Assembly (NCBI RefSeq): GCF_024498355.1
Contig: NZ_CP101833.1
Span: forward strand, 2,337,001 to 2,401,000
Length of the DNA: 64,000 bases
From: Bacillus pumilus
GTDB taxonomy: Bacteria > Bacillota > Bacilli > Bacillales > Bacillaceae
Direction of reading: 5' to 3'
Position numbers and translations under genes: made by a program. Positions 8,987 through 19,003 of the stretch are shown here, piece by piece; within the stretch, counting starts at the first letter, position 1, and each line of letters starts with the position of its first letter. Below the pieces are notes generated by a model. It was not told the DNA's origin. It saw only the letters and a list, made by a program, of their open reading frames with translations, and searched no databases.

Positions 8987-9715
8987 ATGATCACATTCGA
9001 AGAAGTCAACAAGCATTATGGCCAGTTCCATGTACTTAAGGACATGAACCTACATATTCAAAAAGGTGAGGTTGTTGTGATCATCGGTCCTTCAGGGTCT
9101 GGTAAAAGCACTATGCTCAGGTGCATCAATCGTCTCGAAAGCATTGATGAGGGAAAAGTACTCGTCAACCAAGTGTCTGTCCAGCATCCGAAGACCAACA
9201 TCAATCTTGTCAGGCAAAATATCGGGATGGTGTTTCAGCACTTTCATCTTTATCCGCATAAGACAGTGCTTGAAAACATTATGCTTGCGCCAATGAAGGT
9301 CAAAAAAGTGAGCAAGGAAGAAGCAAAGGAAACAGCTGAATTTTATTTAAATAAAGTCGGCATTCCTGAAAAAGCAGACACCTATCCTTCAAGACTCTCC
9401 GGGGGACAGCAGCAGCGTGTTGCCATTGCAAGGGGACTCGCTATGAAACCTGAGGTCATGCTTTTCGATGAACCAACATCCGCTCTTGATCCAGAGATGA
9501 TCGGTGAGGTACTAGATGTGATGAAACAGCTGGCCCAAGAAGGAATGACCATGGTTGTCGTTACGCACGAGATGGGGTTTGCCCGGGAAGTGGCTGACCG
9601 CATTGTCTTTATTGATGAAGGCAGAATCCTTGAAGAATCAACACCCGCTGCATTTTATGAAAAACCGCGTGAGAAACGTGCTCAGTTATTTTTAAGCCGT
9701 ATTTTAAATCACTAG
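8987..9715 (+). CDS. glnQ: Glutamine ABC transporter, ATP-binding protein GlnQ
   Basis: 242 aa ABC ATPase of the polar amino acid family. Walker [10 protein letters not shown] (about residues 35-43), Q-loop [11 protein letters not shown], signature [14 protein letters not shown] (about 137), Walker [15 protein letters not shown] and the H-loop VVTHEMGFA are all present. It energises import through GlnM/GlnP. It opens the plus-strand operon glnQHMP, with a strong AGAGGAGG ribosome binding site. A region around 8890-8906 (TGTAAAATCTCGTCAGA) only loosely resembles a TnrA site, so nitrogen control is possible but unproven here. Confidence 0.96.
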   Translation: MITFEEVNKHYGQFHVLKDMNLHIQKGEVVVIIGPSGSGKSTMLRCINRLESIDEGKVLVNQVSVQHPKTNINLVRQNIGMVFQHFHLYPHKTVLENIMLAPMKVKKVSKEEAKETAEFYLNKVGIPEKADTYPSRLSGGQQQRVAIARGLAMKPEVMLFDEPTSALDPEMIGEVLDVMKQLAQEGMTMVVVTHEMGFAREVADRIVFIDEGRILEESTPAAFYEKPREKRAQLFLSRILNH

Positions 9716-9728
9716 GGGGAATGGTTTG

Positions 9729-10538
9729 ATGAAAAAATTGAAACGTTTTGGTCTATTACTTTTTATGACTTGCTGTATGGCCGCTCTGGCTGCTTGTGGT
9801 TCTACTGAAAAAGGCTCGACTGATGCGAAGCAAGGAAGTTCATTAGAAGCCATTAAGAAAGACAAAAAAATCATTTTTGGCGTAAAAAATGACACACGTC
9901 TTTTTGGTCTAAAAAATCCTAGCAGCGGAGACATCGAAGGATTTGATATTGATATTGCAAAAGCCATCGCAAAGGAAATGCTGGGCGATGAAGGAAAAGC
10001 AGAATTCAAAGAAGTAACATCTAAAACAAGAATCCCTTTGCTGCAAAAAGGTGATATCCATGCAATTGTTGCTACCATGACCATTACAGAAGAGCGCAAA
10101 AAAGAAGTCAATTTCTCAGATGTGTACTTTGAAGCAGGACAATCACTGCTTGTGAAAAAAGGAAGCGGCATTCAATCAATTGATGATTTGAAAAAAGGGA
10201 CGAAGGTGCTTGCAGTGAAAGGCTCTACTTCGTCTCAAAACATCCGCGAGAAAGCACCTGAAGCATCTGTTTTAGAATTTGAAAACTATCAGGAAGCCTT
10301 TACAGCACTAAAATCAAACCAAGGGCAAGTGCTTACAACAGATAATGCCATCTTATTTGGTATGGCAGACGAGGATTCAAATTACGAAGTCGTCGGCGGC
10401 ACCTTTACAGATGAGCCTTATGGCATTGCTGTGAAAAAAGGGGATCAAGAATTGACAGATGCCATTAACAAAGCGTTAAAGACTTTAAAAGACAATGGAG
10501 AGTATGACAAGATTCATAAAAAATGGATCAAAGAATAA
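9729..10538 (+). CDS. glnH: Glutamine-binding lipoprotein GlnH
   Basis: 269 aa solute-binding protein of the SBP_bac_3 family. A lipoprotein signal peptide ends in the lipobox LAAC (AALAACGSTEKG), so it is anchored outside the membrane by a lipidated Cys near residue 23. The family signature GFDIDIAKAIAKEM lies near residue 78, and SDVYFEAGQSLLVKKG follows. It delivers glutamine to GlnM/GlnP. The ATG at 9729 is used (GGGGG 9 bases upstream); a TTG directly before it at 9726 is the alternative. Confidence 0.95.
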   Translation: MKKLKRFGLLLFMTCCMAALAACGSTEKGSTDAKQGSSLEAIKKDKKIIFGVKNDTRLFGLKNPSSGDIEGFDIDIAKAIAKEMLGDEGKAEFKEVTSKTRIPLLQKGDIHAIVATMTITEERKKEVNFSDVYFEAGQSLLVKKGSGIQSIDDLKKGTKVLAVKGSTSSQNIREKAPEASVLEFENYQEAFTALKSNQGQVLTTDNAILFGMADEDSNYEVVGGTFTDEPYGIAVKKGDQELTDAINKALKTLKDNGEYDKIHKKWIKE

Positions 10539-10566
10539 TCGTTTGACTAAGTCAAGATCAATGCCC

Positions 10567-10595
10567 ACAGGTGAGCCGCTCATTGGCTCCCCTGT
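10567..10595 (+). other. Intercistronic hairpin between glnH and glnM
   Basis: ACAGGTGAGCC (10567-10577) pairs with GGCTCCCCTGT (10585-10595) around a 7-base loop with one internal mismatch. No T-run follows, so it is not a standard terminator. In other importer operons such hairpins protect the binding-protein part of the mRNA so that it exceeds the membrane subunits; that role here is inference. Confidence 0.65.
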
Positions 10596-10618
10596 TGACC
10601 AGGAAGGAAGTGAACTGA

Positions 10619-11272
10619 TTGCTGCGGTTTTCAATTTTAACTGAAAACTTCAATCTTTATTTAGAAGGGTTTAAATATACCATTAGCGCAAGTGTCATTG
10701 CTTTGATTGGAAGCTTTTTGATCGGTACACTCATTGCCATTATGAGAATTGCTCCACTGAAGCCGCTCAACTGGTTAGGAACGGCTTACGTGGAATTTAT
10801 TCGGAATATTCCGTTATTATTAATCACATTTGTTTTCTTCTTTGGTTTACCTGTGCTTGGTATTGTGGCAGATGGCTTCACAGCTGGAACCATAGCTCTT
10901 TCCATTTATACTTCTGCATTTATTGCTGAAGCCATTCGAGCAGGTATACAAGCTGTACCGCTTGGGCAAATGGAAGCAGCACGGGCTTCTGGTCTTTCAT
11001 ACGGCGGGACGATGCGATATATTATTCTTCCGCAAGCGATTAAAATTGTCGTCCCCCCTCTTGGGAATCAATTTATTAACCTTGTCAAAAACTCCTCTAT
11101 TCTAGGTGTCATTGCAGGGTTTGATCTCATGTATCAAGGAGACCTGATCGCTTCTAGAACATTTGTGACATTTGATGTCTACATCTTTGTTGCCATGTTC
11201 TATCTGCTATTAACGATTCCGCTCAGTTTAGGCGTTGGTTATTTAGAAAAAAGATTAGCAAGAAGCCACTAG
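10619..11272 (+). CDS. glnM: Glutamine ABC transporter permease GlnM
   Basis: 217 aa membrane subunit of the HisM/polar amino acid permease family with about five helices. The conserved cytoplasmic coupling loop EAARASGLSYGGTMRYIILPQA (EAA motif) is at about residues 121-142. It starts with TTG at 10619 behind AAGGAAG. It pairs with GlnP (next gene, 15 bases downstream) to form the pore. The 80-base gap after glnH contains a stable hairpin. Confidence 0.95.
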   Translation: MLRFSILTENFNLYLEGFKYTISASVIALIGSFLIGTLIAIMRIAPLKPLNWLGTAYVEFIRNIPLLLITFVFFFGLPVLGIVADGFTAGTIALSIYTSAFIAEAIRAGIQAVPLGQMEAARASGLSYGGTMRYIILPQAIKIVVPPLGNQFINLVKNSSILGVIAGFDLMYQGDLIASRTFVTFDVYIFVAMFYLLLTIPLSLGVGYLEKRLARSH

Positions 11273-11287
11273 AAAGGAGGAAACATA

Positions 11288-11938
11288 ATGGATTTTATAG
11301 GTGCCTACCAGCCTGATCATCTCGCCTTTTTACTTGAAGGATTTGCTGTCACCTTAAAAGTGGCTTTTATCTCCATCATTTTGAGCTTTCTCATTGGATT
11401 AGTCATTGGCACATTGCGGTTCGCTCAAATTCCGGTTTTATCAAAGGTGCTTGCGGTCATCGTAGAAACCATTCGGAACCTGCCGCTTTTGCTGATCATC
11501 TTTTTTACGTATTTTGCACTGCCTGAAATCGGCATCAAACTAAGCATTACAGCCTCTGCCATAGCAGCTTTAACCGTGTTTGAATCAGCCATGCTGTCAG
11601 AAATTATTCGGAGCGGTCTAAAATCAATTGATAAAGGTCAGGTCGAAGCTGCCAGGTCTTCTGGTTTAACCTATATCCAAACGTTAAAAATAATTATTAT
11701 GCCGCAGGCTTTACGCCGAATGGTACCGCCGATTGTGAGTCAATTTATTTCACTTTTAAAGGATACATCGCTTGCCGTTGTCATTGCTCTTCCAGAATTA
11801 TTGCATCACGCACAAATTTTAAACGGTCAGAGTCAATCGTACTTACTGCCAATTTTCCTATTAGCGGCGATGATGTATTTTGTCGTCAATTTCAGCTTAT
11901 CCTTACTTGCACGCCGTTTAGAATACAAACAGGCATAA
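11288..11938 (+). CDS. glnP: Glutamine ABC transporter permease GlnP
   Basis: 216 aa, the second membrane subunit, homologous to GlnM. It has about five transmembrane segments and the EAA loop EAARSSGLTYIQTLKIIIMPQA near residues 119-140. ATG with GGAGG 7 bases upstream. Last gene of glnQHMP; a strong terminator follows immediately. Confidence 0.95.
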   Translation: MDFIGAYQPDHLAFLLEGFAVTLKVAFISIILSFLIGLVIGTLRFAQIPVLSKVLAVIVETIRNLPLLLIIFFTYFALPEIGIKLSITASAIAALTVFESAMLSEIIRSGLKSIDKGQVEAARSSGLTYIQTLKIIIMPQALRRMVPPIVSQFISLLKDTSLAVVIALPELLHHAQILNGQSQSYLLPIFLLAAMMYFVVNFSLSLLARRLEYKQA

Positions 11939-11974
11939 AAAAGGACATCCGCTCATGGTGGATGTCCCTTTTGT
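11937..11974. terminator. Bidirectional terminator between glnP and yrzQ
   Basis: GGACATCC (11943-11950) pairs with GGATGTCC (11960-11967). An A-run precedes it and a T-rich tail follows, so it can end glnQHMP on the plus strand and yrzQ on the minus strand. Confidence 0.8.
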
Positions 11975-12106
11975 TTAAAGCATACGCATAACACGTTTTC
12001 TTAGCTTTTTCATATCCCGCTTCGATGGCATATCATATCGACTCGCAAAGTGATATGCTAGTGCACCTGCACCAAGCGTTAATAGTGAAGAAGTCATTTT
12101 GCCCAT
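11975..12106 (-). CDS. yrzQ: Small DUF3918-type protein YrzQ
   Basis: 43 aa peptide (MGKMTSSLLTLGAGALAYHF...). A Gly/Ala-rich hydrophobic N-terminal segment of about 15 residues is followed by a strongly basic tail (KRDMKKLRKRVMRML). AGGGGG lies 9 bases upstream of the ATG. It resembles the small B. subtilis protein YrzQ in the same place. Function unknown; a membrane-associated peptide is likely from its composition. Confidence 0.75.
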   Translation of the reverse strand: MGKMTSSLLTLGAGALAYHFASRYDMPSKRDMKKLRKRVMRML

Positions 12107-12126
12107 TCGAAATTCCCCCTTAACAC

Positions 12127-12318
12127 TTATAGTTGAATTGAACGTTCATCATCACTAAACAGATCATCTAAACTGCTTAGTGTACCGTCTTCCTCCACTT
12201 GGTGTGTAGATATTTTACCTTTTGACAGCGTCAATTCAATAAAACAGCCCCAGCAATAATATTGATTGACCCCAATTTTTCCGATGTCTTTACATTTGCA
12301 ATTTGGGCAAATGAGCAT
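12127..12318 (-). CDS. yrzR: Small zinc-ribbon-like protein YrzR
   Basis: 63 aa. Two cysteine pairs, CPNCKC near the N-terminus and CWGC about 20 residues later, look like a zinc ribbon; the tail is acidic (LDDLFSDDERS). The ATG at 12318 follows GAGGTG at normal spacing. It sits between yrrD and yrzQ as in B. subtilis. Function unknown; a nucleic-acid or protein adaptor role is only a guess. Confidence 0.75.
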   Translation of the reverse strand: MLICPNCKCKDIGKIGVNQYYCWGCFIELTLSKGKISTHQVEEDGTLSSLDDLFSDDERSIQL

Positions 12319-12331
12319 AATCAGCACCTCT

Positions 12332-12850
12332 TTACGTTCGGTTTAGAACAAGTGCTTCCTTTTGAACGTTCATCAAGGTTCCGGCAGCATGCAGCTGTTT
12401 TCGAATCCCTGATAGCTCTGTAAAGAAGCCGTCCGAGAGTTCATATGCTACGATTGTGCCCGAATTTGCGCAAAAGTATACATCTTCCAATATGCCTAAA
12501 TTTTCACCCTCAGGTGATTGCATCATTTTCTTTTTCAATTTCGAAAATAATAAGGATGGGACAGAGGAATCTATTCCTACTCCCTCCTGGCAGCTCACAT
12601 ATAGACCTTTGTCTGTCAGCTTATCGCCAGCTGAGAATGGAATGAGTGCACAGTCTTTCTTTTTCCCATCTAACACATATCCCCCGCAGCTGCCGCCGGC
12701 TAATAAGCAAATATCTTTGATGGCACCAAGTGAATGAGACTGCTCACCTGTATAGATCGACATTCCTTCAAGCTCTCGACATGTTCTCAAAATGTGCTCA
12801 ACCACCTTTTGCGGAACAGTCTTATCGTGTGCGTTTGTTTCATGACTCAT
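12332..12850 (-). CDS. yrrD: YrrD, PRC-barrel-like protein
   Basis: 172 aa, similar in length and position to B. subtilis YrrD. Features such as KDICLLAGGSCGGYVLDGKK and NLGILEDVYFCANSGTIVAYELSDG suggest two related PRC-barrel-like beta halves. Function unknown. The ATG at 12850 gives the family length. The open frame continues upstream only through sequence that overlaps recD2. The nearest Shine-Dalgarno-like sequence is buried in the hairpin at the end of recD2, so translation may depend on recD2 translation. Confidence 0.78.
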   Translation of the reverse strand: MSHETNAHDKTVPQKVVEHILRTCRELEGMSIYTGEQSHSLGAIKDICLLAGGSCGGYVLDGKKKDCALIPFSAGDKLTDKGLYVSCQEGVGIDSSVPSLLFSKLKKKMMQSPEGENLGILEDVYFCANSGTIVAYELSDGFFTELSGIRKQLHAAGTLMNVQKEALVLNRT

Positions 12851-12857
12851 ACGAAGA

Positions 12858-12884
12858 AATGGCTTCCATGAAGGAAGCCATTTA
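12858..12884 (-). other. Inverted repeat overlapping the recD2 stop codon
   Basis: AAATGGCTTCC and GGAAGCCATTT form a perfect 11-bp stem around 5 bases. It covers the recD2 stop codon and ends 8 bases before the yrrD start. No T-run follows, so it is more likely a translation or mRNA-processing element than a terminator. Confidence 0.6.
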
Positions 12885-15266
12885 CTCTTGCATAAAATCA
12901 AACGGAGTGATTCCCTCCATGCCAATATTTGCGTCATGTACGCTAAACGGAAGCTCTTTTTGGAGCGCTGCAAGCTCCGCATCCATGACCTCTTCGGTTT
13001 GAACAAGGCGCCTCGTTAAGGACGTTTGTCTGAGGGAATCCTCATTATTTTTCACGCCCCACTCCAGTGCTGATTCTTCGCCGCACAGAATTAAAAACTT
13101 TTTGCTTCGTGTAATGGCTGTGTACAGCAAATTTCGGCGAAGCATTCGGTAATAGCTTCTTACGACTGGCAGCACAACGATGGGAAATTCACTGCCTTGT
13201 GATTTGTGAATGGAGCAGCAATAGGCATGGGTAAATTGATGAAAATCTTTTTTCGTAAAGGTGATTTCGTTCCCATCAAAGGAAATCACAGCCATGTCTT
13301 CTTTTTCTGTGTTTTCTTTCGCATAAAAAATCGAGACAATTTCACCAATGTCACCGTTAAAAATGTTGTTTTCCGGCTGATTCACAAGCTGCAGCACCTT
13401 ATCTCCCGTCCGGTACACCACATCACCAAACGGGATTTCTCTGCCTTTTGGCTTTTTAGGATTCAAAATGTGCTGAAGCATTTTATTGAGCTCATTGATG
13501 CCTGCTTTTCCTTTATACATGGGCGCCAGCACCTGAATATCTTTTGCTGAATAGCCTTTTTGAGCAGCATTGCTGACAACTTTTTCAATGACTTCTTTCA
13601 TTTGATCAGCTGAACATTGAATGAAGGACCGATCCTTCGAGCGTGCAGTGATATCTTTTGGCAGGACGCCATTTTTCATATCGTGTGCAAGTTCAACAAT
13701 GGTAGAACCATCTGCCTGCCGGTAAATATCAGTTAACGTAACAGCTGGTACAGCATGTGACGCAAGTAAGTCTCTTAAGACTTGGCCCGGTCCGACAGAC
13801 GGAAGCTGATGTTCATCTCCTACCATAATGACTTGAATGTGATCAGGGATCGCTTTAAACAAATGATTCGCAAGCCAAATATCTAGCATACTCGATTCAT
13901 CAATGATGACAAGCTTTCCTTCAATCGGCTGTTCCTCATCATGTGAGAAGCCCTCTGATCCATTCCAGCCTAGCAGGCGATGAATGGTCACAGCTGGAAG
14001 CCCTGTTGATTCTGTCATCCGTTTAGCCGCCCGTCCAGTTGGCGCCGCAAGCACAAATGGAAAGGATTCATCTTTTTTATAATCACTCGGATCAAGAGAT
14101 ACACCGTGAAGATCGCTATAGAGCTCGACAATTCCTTTAATGACGGTTGTTTTCCCTGTCCCAGGCCCGCCTGTTAAAAGCAGCATCGGGGACATGAGCG
14201 CCTTTTGAATCGCTTCCTTTTGTGTCGGAGCATACTGCACGCCTAGCCTTTCCTCCAGCTCACCAAGTGCAAGAAGGAATTCTGATTCAGGAAATTGATC
14301 TGCATATTCCGTTTGGGAGACGATTTTTTGAATGCGTTTGGCGACACTTCGCTCCGCATAAAATAAGGACGGATGATAACAGCGGTCATCTTCAATGATC
14401 ATCTCTTTCCCTTCGCCAAGTGCCAAAATCTGATTGGCAACGTCCATTTCAGTCACTTTGTACTCATTGCTTGTTTGATTGAGCAGCTTACGGGTTTCAA
14501 CGATCAGATCTTTTGTTTGTATGTACGTATGACCGTCCTGAAGGCTCGCTGTCTCGACTGTATATAGCAAGGCTGCACGGATTCGCTCTGGGTCATTTCC
14601 TGATATCCCTGTTCTAGCACCGAGCTCATCTGCTTTAATAAATCCGATCCCCTCTACATCTTTGACGAGCTGATAGGGATTTTCCTCGATCTTTTGCAAG
14701 GTTTCACTCTCGTACACTTGATAAATCTTCATACTGAGCTGCGGGCCAAAGCCATATTGATTCAGGCTGATCATAATTTGTTCCAGCCCTTGATGCTCCT
14801 GAAGCGCTGCAGCCAGCTTATCTGCTTTCTTTTTTGATAGGCGCGGAACGTCATACAAAACTGACGGGTCACGCATAATTTTATGAAGCGTCTGATTGCC
14901 GAGCTGCCCCACAATGTCTTCCGCTGTCTTTTTCCCTATCCCTTCGAATAAGTCACTTGAGAGATAATGAATAATCCCTTGCTTTGTTGTCGGCACTTCC
15001 TTTTGAAAATGAGTCGCCTGAAACTGTTCACCAAATTTCGGATGGCTTGTGACTTTGCCGTAAAAGGTGTAGGTTTCGTCTTCATGAAGTGCTGGGAAGT
15101 AGCCTGTGACAGATGCTGTTTTTTCCTCTAAGTTTTCAGATGTTTCAATGACTTTCACCTTTAACACCGAGTATAAATTACTTTCATTATGGAAAATAAC
15201 AGCTTGAACCGTCCCTTTTAAAAACGGCTCGTCCTCAAGCTTCATTTGATCTGGATGTTCCTGCAC
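12882..15266 (-). CDS. recD2: ATP-dependent 5'-3' DNA helicase RecD2 (YrrC)
   Basis: 794 aa SF1B helicase of the RecD2 type, not part of RecBCD. The N-terminal region includes an OB-like part and helix-hairpin-helix repeats (GIGKKTAEDIVGQLG; VEGIGFIKADELG). Walker A LTGGPGTGKTTVIKG is near residue 366, Walker B VIIDESSMLD near 455, and VGDEHQLPSVGPG near 480. The C-terminal UvrD-like 2B region carries AYCCSIHKSQGSEFP and LLYTAITRSKKFL. It acts in replication-fork maintenance and repair. GTG start with GGAGG 8 bases upstream. Confidence 0.96.
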   Translation of the reverse strand: MQEHPDQMKLEDEPFLKGTVQAVIFHNESNLYSVLKVKVIETSENLEEKTASVTGYFPALHEDETYTFYGKVTSHPKFGEQFQATHFQKEVPTTKQGIIHYLSSDLFEGIGKKTAEDIVGQLGNQTLHKIMRDPSVLYDVPRLSKKKADKLAAALQEHQGLEQIMISLNQYGFGPQLSMKIYQVYESETLQKIEENPYQLVKDVEGIGFIKADELGARTGISGNDPERIRAALLYTVETASLQDGHTYIQTKDLIVETRKLLNQTSNEYKVTEMDVANQILALGEGKEMIIEDDRCYHPSLFYAERSVAKRIQKIVSQTEYADQFPESEFLLALGELEERLGVQYAPTQKEAIQKALMSPMLLLTGGPGTGKTTVIKGIVELYSDLHGVSLDPSDYKKDESFPFVLAAPTGRAAKRMTESTGLPAVTIHRLLGWNGSEGFSHDEEQPIEGKLVIIDESSMLDIWLANHLFKAIPDHIQVIMVGDEHQLPSVGPGQVLRDLLASHAVPAVTLTDIYRQADGSTIVELAHDMKNGVLPKDITARSKDRSFIQCSADQMKEVIEKVVSNAAQKGYSAKDIQVLAPMYKGKAGINELNKMLQHILNPKKPKGREIPFGDVVYRTGDKVLQLVNQPENNIFNGDIGEIVSIFYAKENTEKEDMAVISFDGNEITFTKKDFHQFTHAYCCSIHKSQGSEFPIVVLPVVRSYYRMLRRNLLYTAITRSKKFLILCGEESALEWGVKNNEDSLRQTSLTRRLVQTEEVMDAELAALQKELPFSVHDANIGMEGITPFDFMQE

Positions 15267-15285
15267 AGGTCTTCCCTCCTTCCGT

Positions 15286-15939
15286 CTATTCTGCCTCTTG
15301 AATCAGCTTTTGCGCATGCAGTGCCAGCATATGGTCAGGCTGCACGTCAATGGCTTTTTCTAGCATCTCAAGCGCTTCGTCCTTTTTCTCTAAATACGCA
15401 TACGCAACTCCTAAATTATAAAAGGCATCTGCATGCTGCGGATCACGTGCGACGACTTCGGTAAAGGCCGTCACCGCTTCTTCCAGCATGTGTTCATTGG
15501 CTAAGCACATGCCAAATTGAAATCTTGCTTCATTATCTTCTTCGTTTAGCTCAATCGCACGCTGAAGGTACGGCATCGCAAGCTTTGGCTGCTCTAATTT
15601 GATGAGCGTCTGCCCTAACATATAAAACAAATCACTATTTTCCATTCCAGCTTTTAGTGCTTGTTCAAAGTAGTCTTTCGCTTTCATAAAGTCTTCTTTT
15701 AATGTGTACACATTTCCTGCTCCATAATAGGCCGCAGCTGCCGTGCTATCGAGTTCAATCGCTTTTTGAAAGAAGTTTAAAGCGCGGTCAAATTCATTGA
15801 TACTTGACAGTAAGTTTGCAAAGTTAATATATGGAACTGGATCCTTTGGGCTTTTTTCAATGGCTTTTGTAAAAGCTTCAGCTGCCTTTTCGATGTTCCC
15901 TTGATTTAAAGCTTCTATGCCGATCTCGTTATGGTTCAT
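15286..15939 (-). CDS. yrrB: Tetratricopeptide-repeat protein YrrB
   Basis: 217 aa made almost entirely of six TPR units of 34 residues (for example NQGNIEKAAEAFTKAIEKSP, NEFDRALNFFQKAIELDS and KKDEALEMLEKAIDVQP). No enzymatic domain or signal peptide. A B. subtilis TPR protein of this size lies at the same place between trmU and recD2. It is presumably a protein-interaction scaffold; the partner is not known. Upstream lies a bidirectional terminator after trmU. Confidence 0.92.
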   Translation of the reverse strand: MNHNEIGIEALNQGNIEKAAEAFTKAIEKSPKDPVPYINFANLLSSINEFDRALNFFQKAIELDSTAAAAYYGAGNVYTLKEDFMKAKDYFEQALKAGMENSDLFYMLGQTLIKLEQPKLAMPYLQRAIELNEEDNEARFQFGMCLANEHMLEEAVTAFTEVVARDPQHADAFYNLGVAYAYLEKKDEALEMLEKAIDVQPDHMLALHAQKLIQEAE

Positions 15940-15960
15940 TTGCTCTCATCATCCTTTCAT

Positions 15961-15993
15961 TAAAAAACCTCAACAGCGACGTTGAGGTTTTTT
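15961..15993. terminator. Terminator between trmU and yrrB
   Basis: AAAACCTCAAC and GTTGAGGTTTT form a strong stem with GCGAC in the loop, flanked by A- and T-runs. On the minus strand it ends the cymR-iscS-trmU transcript. Confidence 0.85.
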
Positions 15994-16001
15994 AAAACAT
16001 G

Positions 16002-17183
<1,182 letters not shown>

Positions 17184-17215
17184 TCATTTTTCACACACGA
17201 ACAAAAGGAGAGCAT

Positions 17216-18358
17216 TTATTTGGCTAGGCGTTTAACAACAGCCGCTATTTTGTGCGCCGCCTGCTTCACATGATCCTCTTCATTTCCAAGACCGAAGCTT
17301 ATTCTGACTGAGGACGTCAGTTCTTTTGCTTCTTCGCCATACATGGCGCTTAAAACGTGCGAAGGAAGGACAGATCCAGCCGTACATGCAGATCCGCTTG
17401 AAACAGCAATCCCTTCCATATCTAAATTTACAAGTAACGATTCAATGGAGACGCCCGGGAAATGAACATTTAAAATGTGCGGCAATGTCTCTTTTGGATG
17501 TCCATTGATAGAGAAATCTAGTGATTCCTCTTCGAATACTTGCAGCATGGTTTCTTTGAGCTTACCATAATGTATTGCTTTTTCTCTTCTATTTTGCTTT
17601 GTTAATTGAACAGCTTCTGCAAGTCCCACGATTCCTGCCACATTTTCAGTACCAGCACGGCGTTTTCTTTCTTGTTCTCCTCCAAATGACTGCGGAGAAA
17701 GTTTCACGCGTTCGTTGACATATAAAAAGCCTGTTCCCATCGGACCATTTAGCTTATGGCCAGAAGCAGATAAGAGATCGATATGAAGATCTGCTACATC
17801 AATTGGTATTGTGCCAAACGCCTGCACCGCATCTGTATGAAAATGAGCAGCGTGATCTTTTAGAAGTTCGCCAATGTCTTTGATCGGCTGAATCACACCT
17901 GTTTCATTATTGCCGTACATGATGGTGACAAGAATCGTATCATCTCTGAGCGTTTGTTTTAATTGATCAAGTTGAATCAATCCAGTGTGATCAACGTCTA
18001 AATACGTCACTTCAAATCCAAGCTTCTCTAAGCGTTCACATGTATGCAGCACCGCATGATGCTCTGTTTTCGCTGTGATGATATGTTTGCCTTCATGCTG
18101 CCTTGCCATTGCAACACCTGTGATGGCAAGGTTGTCCGCCTCTGTTCCTCCACTTGTGAGGATGATCTCCTGCGGTTTACAGTGTAATTCTCCTGCAATG
18201 ACTTCTCTTGCTTCATCGAGCCACTTTCTTGCCTCGCGCCCATATGAATGAATACTAGAGGGATTGCCAAATATCTCTGTAAAGTAAGGCATCATCTTGT
18301 CCACAATACGCTGATCCATAGGCGTTGTGGCCGCATGATCTAAATAGATTCGTTCCAT
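17216..18358 (-). CDS. yrvO: Cysteine desulfurase YrvO (IscS-like), sulfur donor for TrmU
   Basis: 380 aa class V aminotransferase-fold PLP enzyme. The PLP-lysine lies in SASGHKLNGPMGTGF (about 204). The TEHHAVLHTCE and FHTDAVQAFG motifs bind the cofactor. The catalytic Cys is in SSGSACTAGSVLPS (about 330). It releases sulfur from L-cysteine as a persulfide. Its position between cymR and trmU matches the B. subtilis yrvO-trmU pair for tRNA 2-thiolation. This window holds a second, different desulfurase (nifS) at 53987. Confidence 0.95.
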   Translation of the reverse strand: MERIYLDHAATTPMDQRIVDKMMPYFTEIFGNPSSIHSYGREARKWLDEAREVIAGELHCKPQEIILTSGGTEADNLAITGVAMARQHEGKHIITAKTEHHAVLHTCERLEKLGFEVTYLDVDHTGLIQLDQLKQTLRDDTILVTIMYGNNETGVIQPIKDIGELLKDHAAHFHTDAVQAFGTIPIDVADLHIDLLSASGHKLNGPMGTGFLYVNERVKLSPQSFGGEQERKRRAGTENVAGIVGLAEAVQLTKQNRREKAIHYGKLKETMLQVFEEESLDFSINGHPKETLPHILNVHFPGVSIESLLVNLDMEGIAVSSGSACTAGSVLPSHVLSAMYGEEAKELTSSVRISFGLGNEEDHVKQAAHKIAAVVKRLAK

Positions 18359-18376
18359 TTCCGGTACACCTCTGAT

Positions 18377-18796
18377 CTAAATATAGAACATATACGCGTC
18401 TTGATCCCCGTCATCTGTATAGCTTGCCAAGTCTTCAAGAGTTGTATTGTCCAGTACGTCTTTTACTGCATCACGAATACGAATCCAAAGTTCACGCTTT
18501 GCTGGTTCTTCGTTTTCGATGACTTCGACAGGACTAATAGGTCCTTCTAATACACGAATAATATCACCGGCTGTGATCTCGTTTGGTTCATGGGCAAGAA
18601 CATAACCCCCATATGCCCCGCGGATACTTTTCACAAGACGGGCATTGCGAAGCGGTGATACAAGCTGCTCTAAATAATGCTCAGACAAATTATTGTTTTG
18701 AGCGATTGATTTTAATGATGTAGGGCCTTCGCCATGTTTTTTGGCTAATTCGATCATGATCGTCAGACCATATCTGCCTTTAGTTGAAATTTTCAA
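18377..18796 (-). CDS. cymR: Cysteine metabolism repressor CymR (Rrf2 family)
   Basis: 139 aa winged-helix Rrf2 regulator, nearly identical to B. subtilis CymR (ISTKGRYGLTIMIELAKKHG; EHYLEQLVSPLRNARLVKS; RGAYGGYVL). It lacks the three clustered cysteines of the iron-sulfur Rrf2 members. CymR works in complex with CysK to repress cysteine uptake and synthesis. The TTG at 18796 is chosen because GAGGTG is 6 bases upstream and the N-terminus becomes MKISTKGRYG; a GTG at 18805 is part of that ribosome binding site. Confidence 0.95.
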   Translation of the reverse strand: MKISTKGRYGLTIMIELAKKHGEGPTSLKSIAQNNNLSEHYLEQLVSPLRNARLVKSIRGAYGGYVLAHEPNEITAGDIIRVLEGPISPVEVIENEEPAKRELWIRIRDAVKDVLDNTTLEDLASYTDDGDQDAYMFYI

Positions 18797-18876
18797 GTTA
18801 AACACCTCTGCGTTTCCTATTCTATGTCATCAATTATTTTTCTGATTTCATATACGCGATATATAGACCAAAAGCA

Positions 18877-18885
18877 ATTATATCA
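18877..18885 (-). promoter_or_regulatory. Extended -10 promoter element of cymR
   Basis: The minus strand reads TGATATAAT (TGN plus a perfect TATAAT) about 80 bases upstream of cymR. No good -35 is visible, as is usual for extended -10 promoters. Confidence 0.55.
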
Positions 18886-19003
18886 TACTTTAAGCCAACT
18901 TTCATTTGCGGGTTCTGAGCTCTAGAGGAGGACGCATCCCTTTTCTATTTGAAGAAATTTCGGTACTCTATACAAACAAGACATTGCTTTAGGAGAGATA
19001 ATC

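Noticed and set aside
12850..13006. N-terminal extension of yrrD to 224 aa
   Set aside because: The extension overlaps recD2 in another frame and has no start signal; the shorter start gives the family length.
17216..18358. Idea that two cysteine desulfurases (17216 and 53987) reflect a recent duplication
   Set aside because: They differ in sequence and each sits with its own classical partner (trmU, nadBCA), as in B. subtilis; this is an old specialisation.
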